A DNA stretch of 64,000 nucleotides from Amphimedon queenslandica (lineage: Eukaryota > Porifera > Demospongiae > Haplosclerida > Niphatidae), in assembly GCF_000090795.2 (NCBI RefSeq), contig NW_003546242.1, positions 378,755-442,754 of the forward strand, in the 5' to 3' direction. Every line of letters begins with the position of its first letter. Position 1 is the stretch's first letter. Shown one piece after another: positions 21,232 through 33,728 of the stretch. The translations under genes and the position numbers were made by a program. A model generated the notes under the pieces. It did not search any database. It was not told where the DNA came from and worked only from the letters and a program-made list of their open reading frames with translations.

Positions 21232-24200
21232 GTGGCCTGCCAGTCTGTTATGGAGAAGTGCTGTCTTCTTTTTTTCCTTCTATTGACTGTCTCTACAGGC
21301 CTTGCTTTTCCCAGAGAAGATAATTGTGATGTACAAATATATGTATCTGATTCATCTACAGTAAAAGAATGTCAGCTCACAGAACTCTCAGCCCTTGATG
21401 ACATGTATTATGAATGTAGCTCCCTTGAAGATGCCTTGAGTCTTACAAGTCAAAATATAACTAGTGATAACTGTACCAAGATACTATTAAGAGGAGGGAC
21501 ATATATAGTTAGGTACATCTACTCTTTTAATCAGAGTGTAGTACTGCTATGTCAATCCCAAGATGTAGCAAAAGTGATATTTAACGTTAGCAGTGTCATC
21601 ATAAGCTCTTTGAAGCGGTTTCAGCCACTTTATGTCCTCCAGTTTAATGATGCAGAATATGTTAACATTAGAGGAATTGATTTTGATGGATCTCCTGGTA
21701 TTATTGGAATCCGAAGAGTAGCTAGCATCAGAATTGAAGACAGTAGTTTCAGGTAACCCTAATAGAATTATTGCAGAAGTAATTTTGATTTATATTTATC
21801 TAAACATTTTTATATAGTTATTTTGTTGAGGGAGCTATTGACATTCTCAACTCCTTTGAAATTATGATAATCAGCTGTAGTTTTAACAATTGTGGTCCGG
21901 TAACCGACACTTTAAAAAATCAGTTTTACAGTATTCATTCAGGAGGTCTATCAATCACTATAGACTCACTAAGTGAAAGAAATGGTGTAGAACCAATCAT
22001 AAACATAACTGAATCTACTTTCTACAATAACTCTGCGCTACCAACGCCAGAACTTTCTCGGTCTACAAATGATATTTTTACTAAAAACATTTTCACTGGG
22101 AGAGGTGGTGGATTGGGTATTACTTTAAATTCTCCTAATAAAAGTGTGAAAGCCTACATAACTGATTGTACATTTAAAAAAAATAGAGCATTGGTTTGGG
22201 CAGGTGGCTTATATATTGTTTTTGGTCCTATGTCAAATCACACTGTAATTGTAGAAGGAAGCTATTTTATTGAAAATGACAGTGAATATGGAGCTGGTGG
22301 ATTGTTCTCATCAACTGTTGATAGCACCACTAATATTGCTTTTTCGTCAATTTATGTCAAAAAGTCCAGCTTTATTGCCAACACTGCATTTCAAGGTGGT
22401 GCTACTGTGAATCCTTCTCCTGGTAGACCAGGTACATTTGCTGTGGTTTATGTCATAACCAATAATTATATTGTTGTGGTATGAGCAATTATAATAACAT
22501 ATGCATGGCATATGTTATCAAAGTCAAGCACCCAATTCCCTTCATTTTAATCAGTGTGATCACTGTAATGTAATTTTCAGTTTTTACATGTAATTATTGT
22601 GTACTAATATTGATAAGTGCTCATGAATTGCATTAGGTTTTTCTAGTGCCCAGACGTTTACTTTTGCCAGATTTGAGAATTGTAATTTCACCAGAAATAA
22701 AGCAGTCCATATTAGTGCAATAGCCCTTGTCACTCTTGACACATTTAGCTCTCAACGCAGATCTCCAGTAGAAATTGTAAACTGGTAAGTAGAAGTTAAA
22801 GTAATCTCCAGGATATTTTATATGTTTTGTGCTAGCACCTTTTCTAGTAACGAGGCTGTAGACTCTCCAGCTCTCTCTGCTTTATATGTACCAGTGACAT
22901 TTGATGGAATGATAGTATTTGACAGTAACATCGGAGGAGCAATTGAAGTAATATCAATTTAATGACTATAATTTTTGTCTATACTTACATTTTAAAGTCA
23001 GTATCTAATAATGTTATTTATAGGTAGTTCATGCCATTGCATTTGTAAAAGGTTGTCTTAAAATATTTAATACTACTACAGTTGGCACTAATGGAGGTGC
23101 TTTTCAATTAAATTCATTTGGGCAGATAATGCTACATAAAGGAGCAGAAATTGTTTTTGACAACAATACTGGAAGGTTACTATAATCACTGTTGATATTA
23201 AAACTATAAATTTTGTATTCTATTTCTATAGCTTGGGAGCTGCTTTGATATCAGGAACTCAACGTTTGTTAACTGCATTCACTCAACTACTTTATAATCC
23301 ATTGTGTTTCTTACTTTACGAAGACATAAGAATTACACCAAATCAATGGAAAGATGTAAAATAATTTAATTGTGTATATTATTCACAATGAAATATACAT
23401 GCATACTGGCATTTAATTTGAGTTTAGGTCAAAATGACTTTTTCTGGTAACAAGGCAATTGTTGGTGCAGCTGCTTACACTGAGTTGCTGTACCCATGCT
23501 CTTGGAGTCAGTTGAAAGATCCCTTTTTTAAGAGTGAAGAAGTTTTGAAATGGAATTTCATTAATTATGGGTAACTTTTTATGCAATTTATTAATTATGA
23601 CAAAAAGATTGTGACTGTTTAGCTAATGAGCTTGATAGTATTGTTATAAGTTTTGTTTTTAAAAATTTATTGGACCCTTTCAATATAATTTTTTAATATT
23701 TTGTCACAAGTACATGTAATAATACACTTTGCTGGTAGTGTATTGCGGCTATAATGTATTCATTATTAATAGAGTAAATACTAACACATTTCATGATACA
23801 AACAAAACCAATCCTCAGTGGTATGTGCAGACATCAGCTGTTGGAATTGACAGCTTGGAAAACATTGTGAGTTAAATTAGTGATAATTTTTCATTAAACA
23901 TGCAGCTTATACTTGTGGTATACAGATACATTATACTTTTTATTTACCATCGTACTTAACTATCCATGCATGGGTCTAACAATGACCATAATTACCAATC
24001 TATTAATACATACAGGTACATTGTAGCTATGGATATGTTAATGACGCATAGAAAATTTTACCCAAAATTTCTATTACCAATAGGTGTAATTTTAATAATT
24101 GTATCTAACTATATTAAATTAAATGAAACTTGAAACTAGTGGCAGTATAACTTAATTGGCAAAAATTGCATAATTTTTTAACACATAATGACATACATGC

Positions 24201-26844
24201 ATGTATGCTATAATAGGTCACTACTTATCCTGGGGAAATGTTTCAGTTGAATCTATCAGTTGTAGATGAACTTAATGAACCTGTTGCTGCTCCTCTCAGA
24301 GTACTAGAATCGTCTCAAAGAAATGATGTCTTAATGCAACCAGCTGTATCATTTTATACAAATGAGTCAGAGCTGCCAATAAAACAAGTGATACTTCACA
24401 CAGGAGCTAATACTAATGGGATGTATGATCTGACCATATATAATGTCTTTAATTTAGTATGTACAAAGTAATCATTCATTCTCTCATAGTAATTTTGTTT
24501 ACATGTAGGAAGCAACAACAGTTTCTAATTTTTCCATCAAGTTGAGAGACTGTCCACCTGGTTTCATTCTTACATCTTTTGAAAGCAACGCAGAATTTAT
24601 GAAATGCACTTGTAACTTTGATAATCAAGATATCATTACTTGTAGCAATAAAGGACCGATGTTCCAAGTAAAGCAAAATTGCATTAAATGAATTCATTGC
24701 TTTCAAAAAGGATTCCTATTGGGCAACTACTGATAGCAACAACAATGATGGATTGGCATTATATCATTGCCCTACTCAATACTGCCGCTGTTTTACAACT
24801 AGAGATTTGCCCACAGAATGTATTTATACCTTCAACTTGGAGACTCCAGACTCTCAATGTAACTGTAATAGAAAAGGTAAGCTATGAAATTGCAATAAAC
24901 ACAATTACATGTATATTATATTTTAGGTGTATTATGTGGTGAATGCCGCAATGGCAAAGGAGTTAGTGCTCTTTTGAATAAATGTACCACTTGCCATGAT
25001 GCATTTAGTTTACTAATAGTAACATTAGGTAAATATACAATAATAATCTTAATTATTTTTACAGTGATGTCGTTTTATTCTAGTGCTGATTGATATTTGC
25101 ATCATAATAGTCGTATTAAGATTCTACTTAAGCATAAATTATCCTTCATTATTATTCCCATGTGTATTCTATATTCAAGTTAGCCACTACTCAAAAATGA
25201 TACATTGATATTATACTACTTGCACATGCAGTTTCTTCCTTATGGTGTAGAAGTATTTCAGAATGAATTTGCAAACATCAAGCCTTATGTAAGTTATTCT
25301 TTTTTTATTTATTAATTTTTTTGTAGCTTCAGTATGTGGGAAGTGCCATTGGACTTTACTTTCCCTACGACTTTTGTTTGTATTCAAATGCAAGTCCTGT
25401 AGCTACACATGCATTTAAGTTAATACCTATAGCTCTTGCACTGGTAATAACACCAATAATACTGGCAGTTATGTAAGTTTCAGATAAATGGTCACAATTA
25501 CGTAATTTATAACTTTATTATTAGCTGGAAATTTTTACGTTTAAAGGCCTATGGTAACTGGACTTCTGTGTGGCTGCTACTTGTTGTTCTTTATCCTCAA
25601 GCAGTTCACACTTCTCTTGTTGCTTTAAATTGCCCTAGAATATCAGTTAATGGAACAACAGAATCTGTTAGCAATTTTTCTTATTATATTACTTAATTTG
25701 TTTCTTCTTTTTTATTTTAGAGATGGTTTATAGATGGTAGTATTTTATGCTTCAGAAATGAACATGCTCTGTTAGGCATTTTCTCAATATTAATTCTTTT
25801 TATTTGTGTTGCTGCCATACCAGTTACTCTTTTACTTTCAATAAAAAAGTTTGAGGTACAGTAGATCTACTTATCGGTATTAATAATTACATTACATGAT
25901 GTTTGAATCAAAGTAGCTACAAGTATAATTAAATTTAAAAAAGATCTTTGTTATTAAAATGTATATAGATCTAGTCTATATTAATTATTTTAATCTATTT
26001 CATACAGAATATAAGATGGTTGCATAGGCTTCAATCTGGATTACATGTTTGGTTTAAAAAGGAGTACAAGTGGTGGTATTGTATTGAGCTAGTAAGGAGA
26101 TTCTTATTATTGCTGATGGTTGTGCCTTTTCCTGGTAATCAGGTCAGTGTTTTATGGCATGATAATTCATTAATTGCAAATGCATACACATTTTATTTGT
26201 TATTCATAGTATCCAGTCTTCATTACTTACTGCATTACAATGGGACTATTCCTTTATCTTCAACCATATGCCATGCCTGCAGCAAACTGGCTAGAATTTA
26301 TATTTTCCATTGTCACTTTTTTGATTTATGTGCTCCTAATTCCAAGACTTCCAATTTATTTTAAAGAAACTACATACGTAACGGAATATGGAAGATGCAG
26401 TGAGGAGATACAAAGATACTCTGCTGTCAGTGTTCTTGGGGGAGTGCTATACTACAGTGTTTTACTGGTGTCATCTATTTCACTAATTATGTGGGGCAGG
26501 TAAATAAGAAAGATCAAGTAGAGTGAATATTAATGCTAGATATTCTTACACTTTTTATTATTAGCATGATCATATTGCCTAAAATGAAGAAAAAGTTCCT
26601 AACAAAGACAAAAAGCAAAAGAATTTCATCTGACATAAGGCCTCATGCAGTAAGTGAAGCTACAGAAGTTGAATCCAAAGCAACAACCTACCTACGAATG
26701 ACTAACCATGGAATTTGGAAATTCCACGGACGAGCTAGTGAGCGCAGTAATGTCAGCAATAGTACAAAAAGTTGTCATGGTAACACCAATACAGAAAAAC
26801 TTAGTGATGTACATGTACAAGAAAAATCAACAGAATTAGTCTAA
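21232..26844 (+). CDS. Twenty-exon relative of the upstream beta-helix membrane protein (1284 aa)
   Basis: Exons: 21232-21752, 21818-22431, 22637-22784, 22836-22947, 23024-23175, 23232-23355, 23428-23570, 23773-23866, 24217-24456, 24509-24667, 24711-24876, 24927-25028, 25084-25178, 25232-25288, 25327-25472, 25525-25666, 25721-25855, 26008-26142, 26210-26499, 26565-26844. Lengths sum to 1285 codons in frame. A second ATG at 21250 is an alternative start. Order of parts: signal peptide (CCLLFFLLLTVSTGLAF); beta-helix repeats (CTFKKNRALVWAGGLYI, SSFIANTAFQGGA); a Cys-rich block (CPPGF, CTCNF, YCRCF, GVLCGECRNGKG); then many membrane helices. The loop FKKEYKWWYCIELVRR is followed by LQPYAMPAANWLEF, equivalent to KYRWYP and QSYQNKWLN in the neighbour. 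A Lys/Ser-rich tail follows. Membrane receptor-like; function unknown. Confidence 0.82.
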
Positions 26845-26960
26845 AACTATACTTATATTACAAGTGTGCATATTTTTATGTTAAAATCCATGTTGTGGTC
26901 AAAATTTTTTAGTATTTTAAGTTTGAAATGAATTAGCTTAGAACATTAAGTATTCCATTG

Positions 26961-27020
26961 TTTGGCAAATTTAGCTCTTCCTTTTATGGCTTTGGCAAAT
27001 TTAGCTCTTCCTTTTATGGC
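26961..27020. repeat. Exact 30-bp tandem duplication upstream of sulfatase
   Basis: TTTGGCAAATTTAGCTCTTC followed by CTTTTATGGC occurs twice head to tail (26961-26990 and 26991-27020), 54 bp before the sulfatase start codon. It is identical in both copies, so it is recent. It could fall in the promoter or 5' UTR. Confidence 0.9.
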
Positions 27021-27073
27021 TTTATGAATCTGTTTTATTATTCATGATTTAAAGTTGCTGCATCATTCAAGTA

Positions 27074-28555
27074 ATGGCACTTTATTTCTACTTCTTGCTG
27101 ACCTTACTTGCTATTGCTAGTGCTTTTAGTACAAAGCCAAACTTTGTGTTTGTATTGGTTGATGACTGGGGCTATGCTGATGTCAGCTTCCGAAATCCAG
27201 CAATTCACTCTCCTAATTTTGAGAAATTAGCAAAGGAAGGTCTTATATTGGATCGACATTATGTGTTTAAATATTGTTCACCATCACGTGCTTCTTTTCT
27301 AACTGGTCGTTGGCCTCATCATGCTCATCAATGGAATCCACCAGAGGATGCACTAGTTGGTGCTAACCTAAAAATGACAATGATACCTGCCAAACTAAAG
27401 TTAGCTAGATACAAGACACATATGATTGGAAAATGGCATGAAGGTTTGTACAAAGAGGCTTACCTACCAATCAACAGAGGCTTTGATACCATGTCAGGCT
27501 TTCTTGGTGGTGGAGAAAATCATATGAACCAACAGGTTGGGTGTGCAACCGATTTTTGGAAAAACGATGGTCCCGATTCAAGAAATGGATCTTATGATGC
27601 TTATACCTATAGAGATGATTTGACTGACATTATAACAAATCACAACCCATCAGACCCTTTCTTTCTATACTTGCCACTACACAATGTACATACTCCTCTT
27701 CAAGCTCCTGATGAATGGCTGAATATATATCCAGCCAATTCTACATGTCAAAATCGTCGTATTTATCAGGCAATGGTTAGCGTAGCTGACAATGTCACAG
27801 GCCATTTAGTGAAATTGCTTCAAGACAATGGTATGTGGGACAATACATTGCTTGTCATCTCAGCTGACAATGGTGGTGCCCCTTGTGGGGGCAGTAATTA
27901 TCCACTAAAGGGATCAAAAGGAACATTTTATGAAGGTGGTGTTCGATCATTAGCTTTTGTTAATGGTGGACTATTACCAACTAATAGAAAAGGGAAATCT
28001 ACACAAGGGTTTATTCATATTGCTGACTGGTACACTACTTTTTGTCAGTTAGCTGGTATTGATCATGATGATTCTGGCTCTGGGAAGTTTCCAGTTGATG
28101 GTATGAATGTTTGGCCAATTATAAATGGAGAAAATGAGAAAACACTTCATGAGCAGATACCACTTGGATATGACTTCGACTATGGAAACTTGCGTCCTAA
28201 TCAAGGAGCACTTATTGTTGGTAACAATAAGCTAATAGTAGGGCCTCAAGATACGAAGTCATGTGATAGCATAATGTACAGTCCCTTAGACTACCCATGT
28301 ACTGATGGCCCTAAAGGAGATGATTGTGACCCATACTGCCTTTACGACATTGTACAAGATCCAAATGAAAGACATAATCTTGCTAAAGAACAACCAGATG
28401 TGCTCAAAGATTTACTCGCACGTTATAATAAATATAGTGAGGAGCCAAGAGACCTACAAGATCAAGGGTATCATTCTATTGAAGCACTCCCCACCGACTC
28501 AGACGCTTGTCGTTACATGAGGGAAAATGGAGGTTATTGGCGTCCGTGGAAATAA
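27074..28555 (+). CDS. Secreted/lysosomal sulfatase, arylsulfatase B/I/J-like, intronless
   Basis: 493 aa in one exon. A signal peptide occupies residues 1-18 (YFYFLLTLLAIASAF). The metal-binding start NFVFVLVDDWGYADVSF has Asp30-Asp31. The sulfatase signature C68-S-P-S-R72 within YCSPSRASFLTGR contains the Cys normally converted to formylglycine. Downstream are GKWH (Lys120, His122), HNVHTP and the second metal site SADNGG near residue 265. Known role: hydrolysis of sulfate esters on glycosaminoglycans or other sulfated glycans, in lysosome or outside the cell. The order of motifs and length fit the arylsulfatase B/I/J group, which targets N-acetylgalactosamine-sulfate-type substrates; the exact substrate cannot be read. 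The usual GKWHLG is GKWHEG here. All active-site residues I can place are present. The stop lies 189 bp from the convergent CERT1 stop. Confidence 0.9.
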   Translation: MALYFYFLLTLLAIASAFSTKPNFVFVLVDDWGYADVSFRNPAIHSPNFEKLAKEGLILDRHYVFKYCSPSRASFLTGRWPHHAHQWNPPEDALVGANLKMTMIPAKLKLARYKTHMIGKWHEGLYKEAYLPINRGFDTMSGFLGGGENHMNQQVGCATDFWKNDGPDSRNGSYDAYTYRDDLTDIITNHNPSDPFFLYLPLHNVHTPLQAPDEWLNIYPANSTCQNRRIYQAMVSVADNVTGHLVKLLQDNGMWDNTLLVISADNGGAPCGGSNYPLKGSKGTFYEGGVRSLAFVNGGLLPTNRKGKSTQGFIHIADWYTTFCQLAGIDHDDSGSGKFPVDGMNVWPIINGENEKTLHEQIPLGYDFDYGNLRPNQGALIVGNNKLIVGPQDTKSCDSIMYSPLDYPCTDGPKGDDCDPYCLYDIVQDPNERHNLAKEQPDVLKDLLARYNKYSEEPRDLQDQGYHSIEALPTDSDACRYMRENGGYWRPWK

Positions 28556-28744
28556 ATGCTGCTGCTACAAAACTGAATTGTTGTAGTCTTGTCATAGGAA
28601 AGGGTGTGACAATACTAGTGTTGTTGCTACTTTAAAAAGTGCTATTAGTGCTATCTGGCTATTTGCTATAACATGTATTATTTTAAAAAAAGTTTATTAT
28701 CTATATATTATTATCGAAAGAACAAACAATACAGACAAAAACAA

Positions 28745-31700
28745 TTACAATGTTAAAGGTTGTTCTAATACTGCTTTCTGAGCACAACTTGATATTTTTT
28801 TCAGAAATTTTGTGATTTCTCTTTTAGCAATAGTACGGACAACAGACGGTGGAGCCCACCCACCAGGATTAACTATAATAAAATGAAATTAATTGTGAAA
28901 TCTAAAATCACAAATTTTATGTTGGTAATGTTAGCATGTTTCAAAATGCATTTTCAAATTAGTACACACATTCAATATGTAATACATTGTTGTAAGTTCA
29001 AATCAATAACACCATTCCAAGGCAGAAGTACACATCAATGTACATGTACATGTACATGTATGTGTCACTTACCATTAGCGGCATAAATAATTTTACAAGA
29101 AACATCATCTCGAGTAATGGAAGATTCCTGGCCAGGTTCGACTTGCCTGTTGATAATAGTCTGACATACTAAGCCAACATTAAGTGTAGCACGTATCATT
29201 TTAGAAGTTATCTAATACAACATTGGAACAGACTATAAAATACTACAAGTACAAGCTAGAACAAGAACTGCACGTACATACATGTACGTACATGCATTTG
29301 ATGCCAAATTTACATGTATGTAAATCTCAAAAATCCACAAAAAAGTTAACTTACTGGAACAGAAGGATGCTCCATTGAAAAATTACAAACCATCCATGTG
29401 TGTCCCACCATATTTTCAGGTCGAGGAGCATTTGTTAGCATGCAGATATGAGAGCAAAAAACAGTTTCACGCTGCGTTGACGGCCAAACACGCTTGTGTA
29501 ACTGGTGAAATACAACTGAATCGTCAGCTAATTTATCTAAAACTTTAAAACTCTCAACAGTTCCTAAAAAGTAATTGCTTATAAAAACAATACCTGTATA
29601 CATTACAAGACCTACCTTCCCAGTCCAATCGAGTATCTTTGTCAAAAAAGTACTTGCACATCTCAAAAGCAGACAAACCCTATTCACATTATGCACAGCA
29701 TTTAAATCAATGCAATTCAATTATACTTTAACAATATGCTGTGCTTTGAGTGGATCAACAACCACACCATCTTCTTCAAGCTCTCTTCTGTATACCTATA
29801 CATGCAAGATACAAGATACAAGATTAAGAAATAAGGCAAACCTTCATATCTCCATCTTCATGTGCAAGTTGCCAGTTACCATCACCTGATTCAACAGGTT
29901 CAAACACGTACTTTGAATATTTACCAACATGCTCATTAACCTATAATTACATGAAAAACTAAGTCACTATATGTATGCTACAGGATAATTACTGTGTTGT
30001 TTATTTATTTTGAACTTGTGACTTTTCGACATCACACAAACTTGAAAATTTATAAAGCAAAATACAATGTACATGTACATGCATATATAGCATCGAATAC
30101 CACAGAGCCCACTTAAAAAAGTAGCAATCTAAATTACATGTATGTATACTAGTAATAATATTTACTAATGGAGTTAGCTTGTGCTCTGGACCAGTATATG
30201 GCTTGTGTACTATATCCTCTAGTACAGCTTCAATCTGTGGTTGTGCTTCATTATTCTACCATACAATAATCATCAGCCTACATTGTATTTATTACTTTAT
30301 TGTCTGATTGAGAGACAGCCTTTGATGGACTACTATTCTGTGATGGTTGAATCTAAATATCAAATATAAACAATAATTATAATAAGTATGCTAAATTTAT
30401 TATCACTTCAAGTTCATCCTCTTGATAAGCCATTTCTAATGCGTCATAAAATTCATCCTCATTCAATGCACTATGTGGACCTTCCTAAATAATAAAATAT
30501 GACATACATTTACATGTACACAATGTACATGTATATACTTATGATTTTACTACACAATTCTTTTATTGACCCATCAGTGATACATGTAGTTGTAAATATC
30601 AAAATACATTAATGTGCAGTTGTGCACAAGTGCATTGCTAATTACACTACACTTGTTCACCACTGCACATCACACAACATTTCAAATTTAACACTAGCAT
30701 ATAGCATATACTGTCACTGTAGGAAATTCCAAAGGAAATAACATAAACTAAATTTAATGTGCATATGCATGTGCATAGACTTGTACGTTCAGGCATGTAC
30801 CTCAAAATCTGGACCTGCATATTCATAGGCACGTATTCGTGGGCCATTTAAAGCTGAGTGAGCTGCTCTATCAGCTTTTCTTCTCCTTTCTTGTTCCTTA
30901 AAAAATTATTAATAATAAAAGAAAATATTTGAAAGCTAACTTTCTCAAATTTCTTTTGCCAGTATTCTTCCCTCTTGTTCATAATGTCAATGCAATACTT
31001 CAAAGATGACAGGATACCAGCAGTTGTAGCTTTGAAAGTAATCGCTTCACCTCTAAAGTCAAAACCACCTGAAGTAGCACCTGAACCACCATGTGATCGA
31101 AGTAGAGGTGATCGATTGTGAGGCATCTGACGAAATGAAAAAGGATCACTTCCAGTTCTTCTGTGACCTTTTGGAGTCAAACGGTGGCCAACCACAGGTG
31201 AAGAGCTGCTCCCAGCATCATGTAATTTAGATGAGCGACTTGATTCACTAGATCTGGTAAGGGGAGAGGGAGAATAGCGTCCATTATGATGCTCTCCTCC
31301 TTCCTCTGGCAATTCATCAATAGAATCTGTTGATTTCACAACTTCATTGACTCCATCATCTAGATCAGACAAATAATATTATACATGTAAATTATACATA
31401 CATATACCTTAATTGTACATGTAAATGTACATGAAATGTGTCATTCTTGTGCTATTATATTTTCATGGATTGGCTATTTTCAAACTTAACAATTATACAT
31501 GCATGTACTGTATACGTATCTGAGCTAAGTGAGCTAACATGTGCTCATTGTGCTTTGTATTAAATCAAAAAATAGTTTTATGACAGTTTGAGAACATTAG
31601 CCATTAAAAATTACAGTGCATAAAGCACTTCACATAATCAAATACAAACAATATACACTAGAATACCTGGTACATGCATGTACATGTGTATGACTAAAAT

Positions 31701-33361
31701 TACCATTTATTTCATTACATGAACAATATATTTTTAGTGCAGCAATATTTACTACATGTTTAGCATAGTATAACTTTACTACTGTCATACCAATGATACC
31801 ATAGAGCCGTGACAGTTATTCAGATGACCAATTAACTGACTGATCATAAGTTAGTTTGATAACTGTATGGTTACCAGTGTTGTTGATAACCAGCTATTTG
31901 TTAATAAACAAATTGAGTCAGTTATGAAAAAATCTTGACACAATGTGCAGTTATATATTACAATTCATGTTAGAATTCAAGTTGCATTTTTAAACATGAC
32001 TACTACATGCAAAAGAAGTTTCTTTTTGTATAAAAACAGACTATTTTCCTCATAACAGAAGTAATGCAAATGCGAAAATAGACTAAAGAAATTTGGTTTT
32101 AAAACAACCCATGTAGTAATCCCTTACAATTATCAGTTGTAATAATCATGCAGGTTCAAAGCTTTAACATACCATTACTAATAGTACTTTCAATCCCAGC
32201 ATCAAAGTATGCCTGAAGGACATCAATCTGCTTACAGAGAATATCCCGATAGGTCTCCATTTCAGCTAATTTTACTTGTAAATCATGTCCTGTCTAAACA
32301 TGCAAATTAACTTAATATGTCTTAGTTATCAGTTTAAGATACAATGTACCTTAAAAGATGATGTAGAGGCTTGAGAAAGGCCAGAAAGTGAAATAATAGA
32401 AGCTTGCCTTGCGATGGAAGGTTTGGGACCATTTTCTATAAGATAAGCCTATAGCAACAAAAATCAAGACAGGAAGAAACAAAAATGTGGACTATACTGT
32501 ACATGTACATGAAATATAAATGAAACTAGAGTACCATCTCAACAAGTATCTCAGTTCATATGCCATGGCACAAGCATTAAGGCATTGTACAGTATTGTAT
32601 GTAGAATTACACAGACAAATACTACAAATACTGGTACTTTTTTCAATTGTGTGACATGTACTCTTTTTTTTTCATTCATGCATATGCCATGTAAGGGCCT
32701 ATTATTATGCAAGATGTACATACATGCATAGTAAAGAAAGTAACATGAGTCTTAAAATAGAAACAAAACATTACCATTCTGGTGCACAGTGTGTACCTTG
32801 TTTGCTTCTATTACTTCAACCCAGGATGCCTTTTCTGTTGGATCTCCAGCTCGAAAGAAATATGTACAATCATGTGCCCTGATATCAAACCTTAATTCAT
32901 CAAATTCATGAATCTACAAAACATGCAATATCATATAAAATAAAGTACGGAATTTAGAAATGAATTGCAAATTATAGTGCCATTCCACCCATACTTACAT
33001 AAACAGACACTTTATGAAGACTGATTGACCCCCTACAGCCATACTGAAGGTCAATTTCAGATTTATAGTATGAAAGAATGCCATCACGAACAACAACATA
33101 ACGATCCTGCCAGCCTGATATGTAATTAGTCCACTTAGATAATGTGGCCATTTTATATGGAGGGTGATTAATGTGAAAATTGTCTTCCTCTTCTTCATCA
33201 CTGGTTGAACTTCCTTCTTCAACACCTTCAGTTAATCTTTCTTCACCAACTTTTAAGTCTTCTGTCCGACTTTCTTTTTCCTCATCCTCAACCTCATAAA
33301 CGTCTCCTCCAGTCACTTTAAAAGCAATGCCTCCAATGAAGTTCTTTACAAGTCTCGCCAT
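28745..33361 (-). CDS. CERT1: Ceramide transfer protein (CERT/COL4A3BP)
   Basis: Many exons on the minus strand; exon 1 is 33361-32999 and the stop is at 28745-28747. Exon 1 codes a Glu-rich N-terminal extension, then the PH domain start [18 protein letters not shown] and YGCRGSI. The next exon completes it ([17 protein letters not shown]). Near 32400 comes a Ser-rich motif ([14 protein letters not shown]), then the coiled part [12 protein letters not shown]. The exon at 30960-31370 carries the middle region including [18 protein letters not shown]. Near 30450 is a clear FFAT motif (EDEFYDALE) for VAP binding at the ER. The START domain follows, with [15 protein letters not shown] and, in the last exon, [18 protein letters not shown]. 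Known role: non-vesicular ceramide transport from ER to trans-Golgi. It is divergent from HMGCR and shares its promoter region. Confidence 0.93.
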
Positions 33362-33470
33362 TCTAGCTGGGAGGAGCGAATGACCATATAATTAATTTAT
33401 GGGATTAACTTCTGGCCATAGACTAGGGCGTGGCAATGAAGGGAGGGGCCGGGGCCTCGACACGTACCAT

Positions 33471-33593
33471 ACCGTGCTTTGCAGGTTGCTTGACCTTGCA
33501 AACTCGTAATCACGTGACTTTGCCCATACTAATAATACATGTCACGTGAGCAGGAAGTACGAAAATTGGGTCAAACAACCTGCAAAGCACGGT
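33471..33593. repeat. Palindrome 1 in the CERT1/HMGCR region
   Basis: Inverted arms of about 25 bp (33471-33495 against 33568-33593) enclose a second inner palindrome formed by two CACGTG-containing arms around 33530. It might be a foldback element taken over as promoter DNA. Confidence 0.8.
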
Positions 33594-33598
33594 ATTTA

Positions 33599-33728
33599 TA
33601 GTACAGCGCTTTGCACAAAACTTGCACCAGTCTGATCACGTGACTTCATAAAAATATTAAGTAAGCCTATGGCTAATCATCACGTGACTAAAACTGGTAG
33701 TGGCAAGTTTAGTGCAAAGGGCTGTACC
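33599..33728. repeat. Palindrome 2 in the CERT1/HMGCR region
   Basis: Outer arms TAGTACAGCGCTTTGCAC (33599) and AGTGCAAAGGGCTGTACC (to 33728) enclose AACTTGCACCAG / CTGGTAGTGGCAAGTT and two TCACGTGAC sites. It has the same internal motif order as palindrome 1, six bases away. Confidence 0.8.

Noticed and set aside
29037-29058. Telomere-like or CRISPR-like repeat reading of TACATG runs
   Set aside because: The unit is not a telomeric motif and has no spacers of unique sequence; it is a simple hexamer tract.
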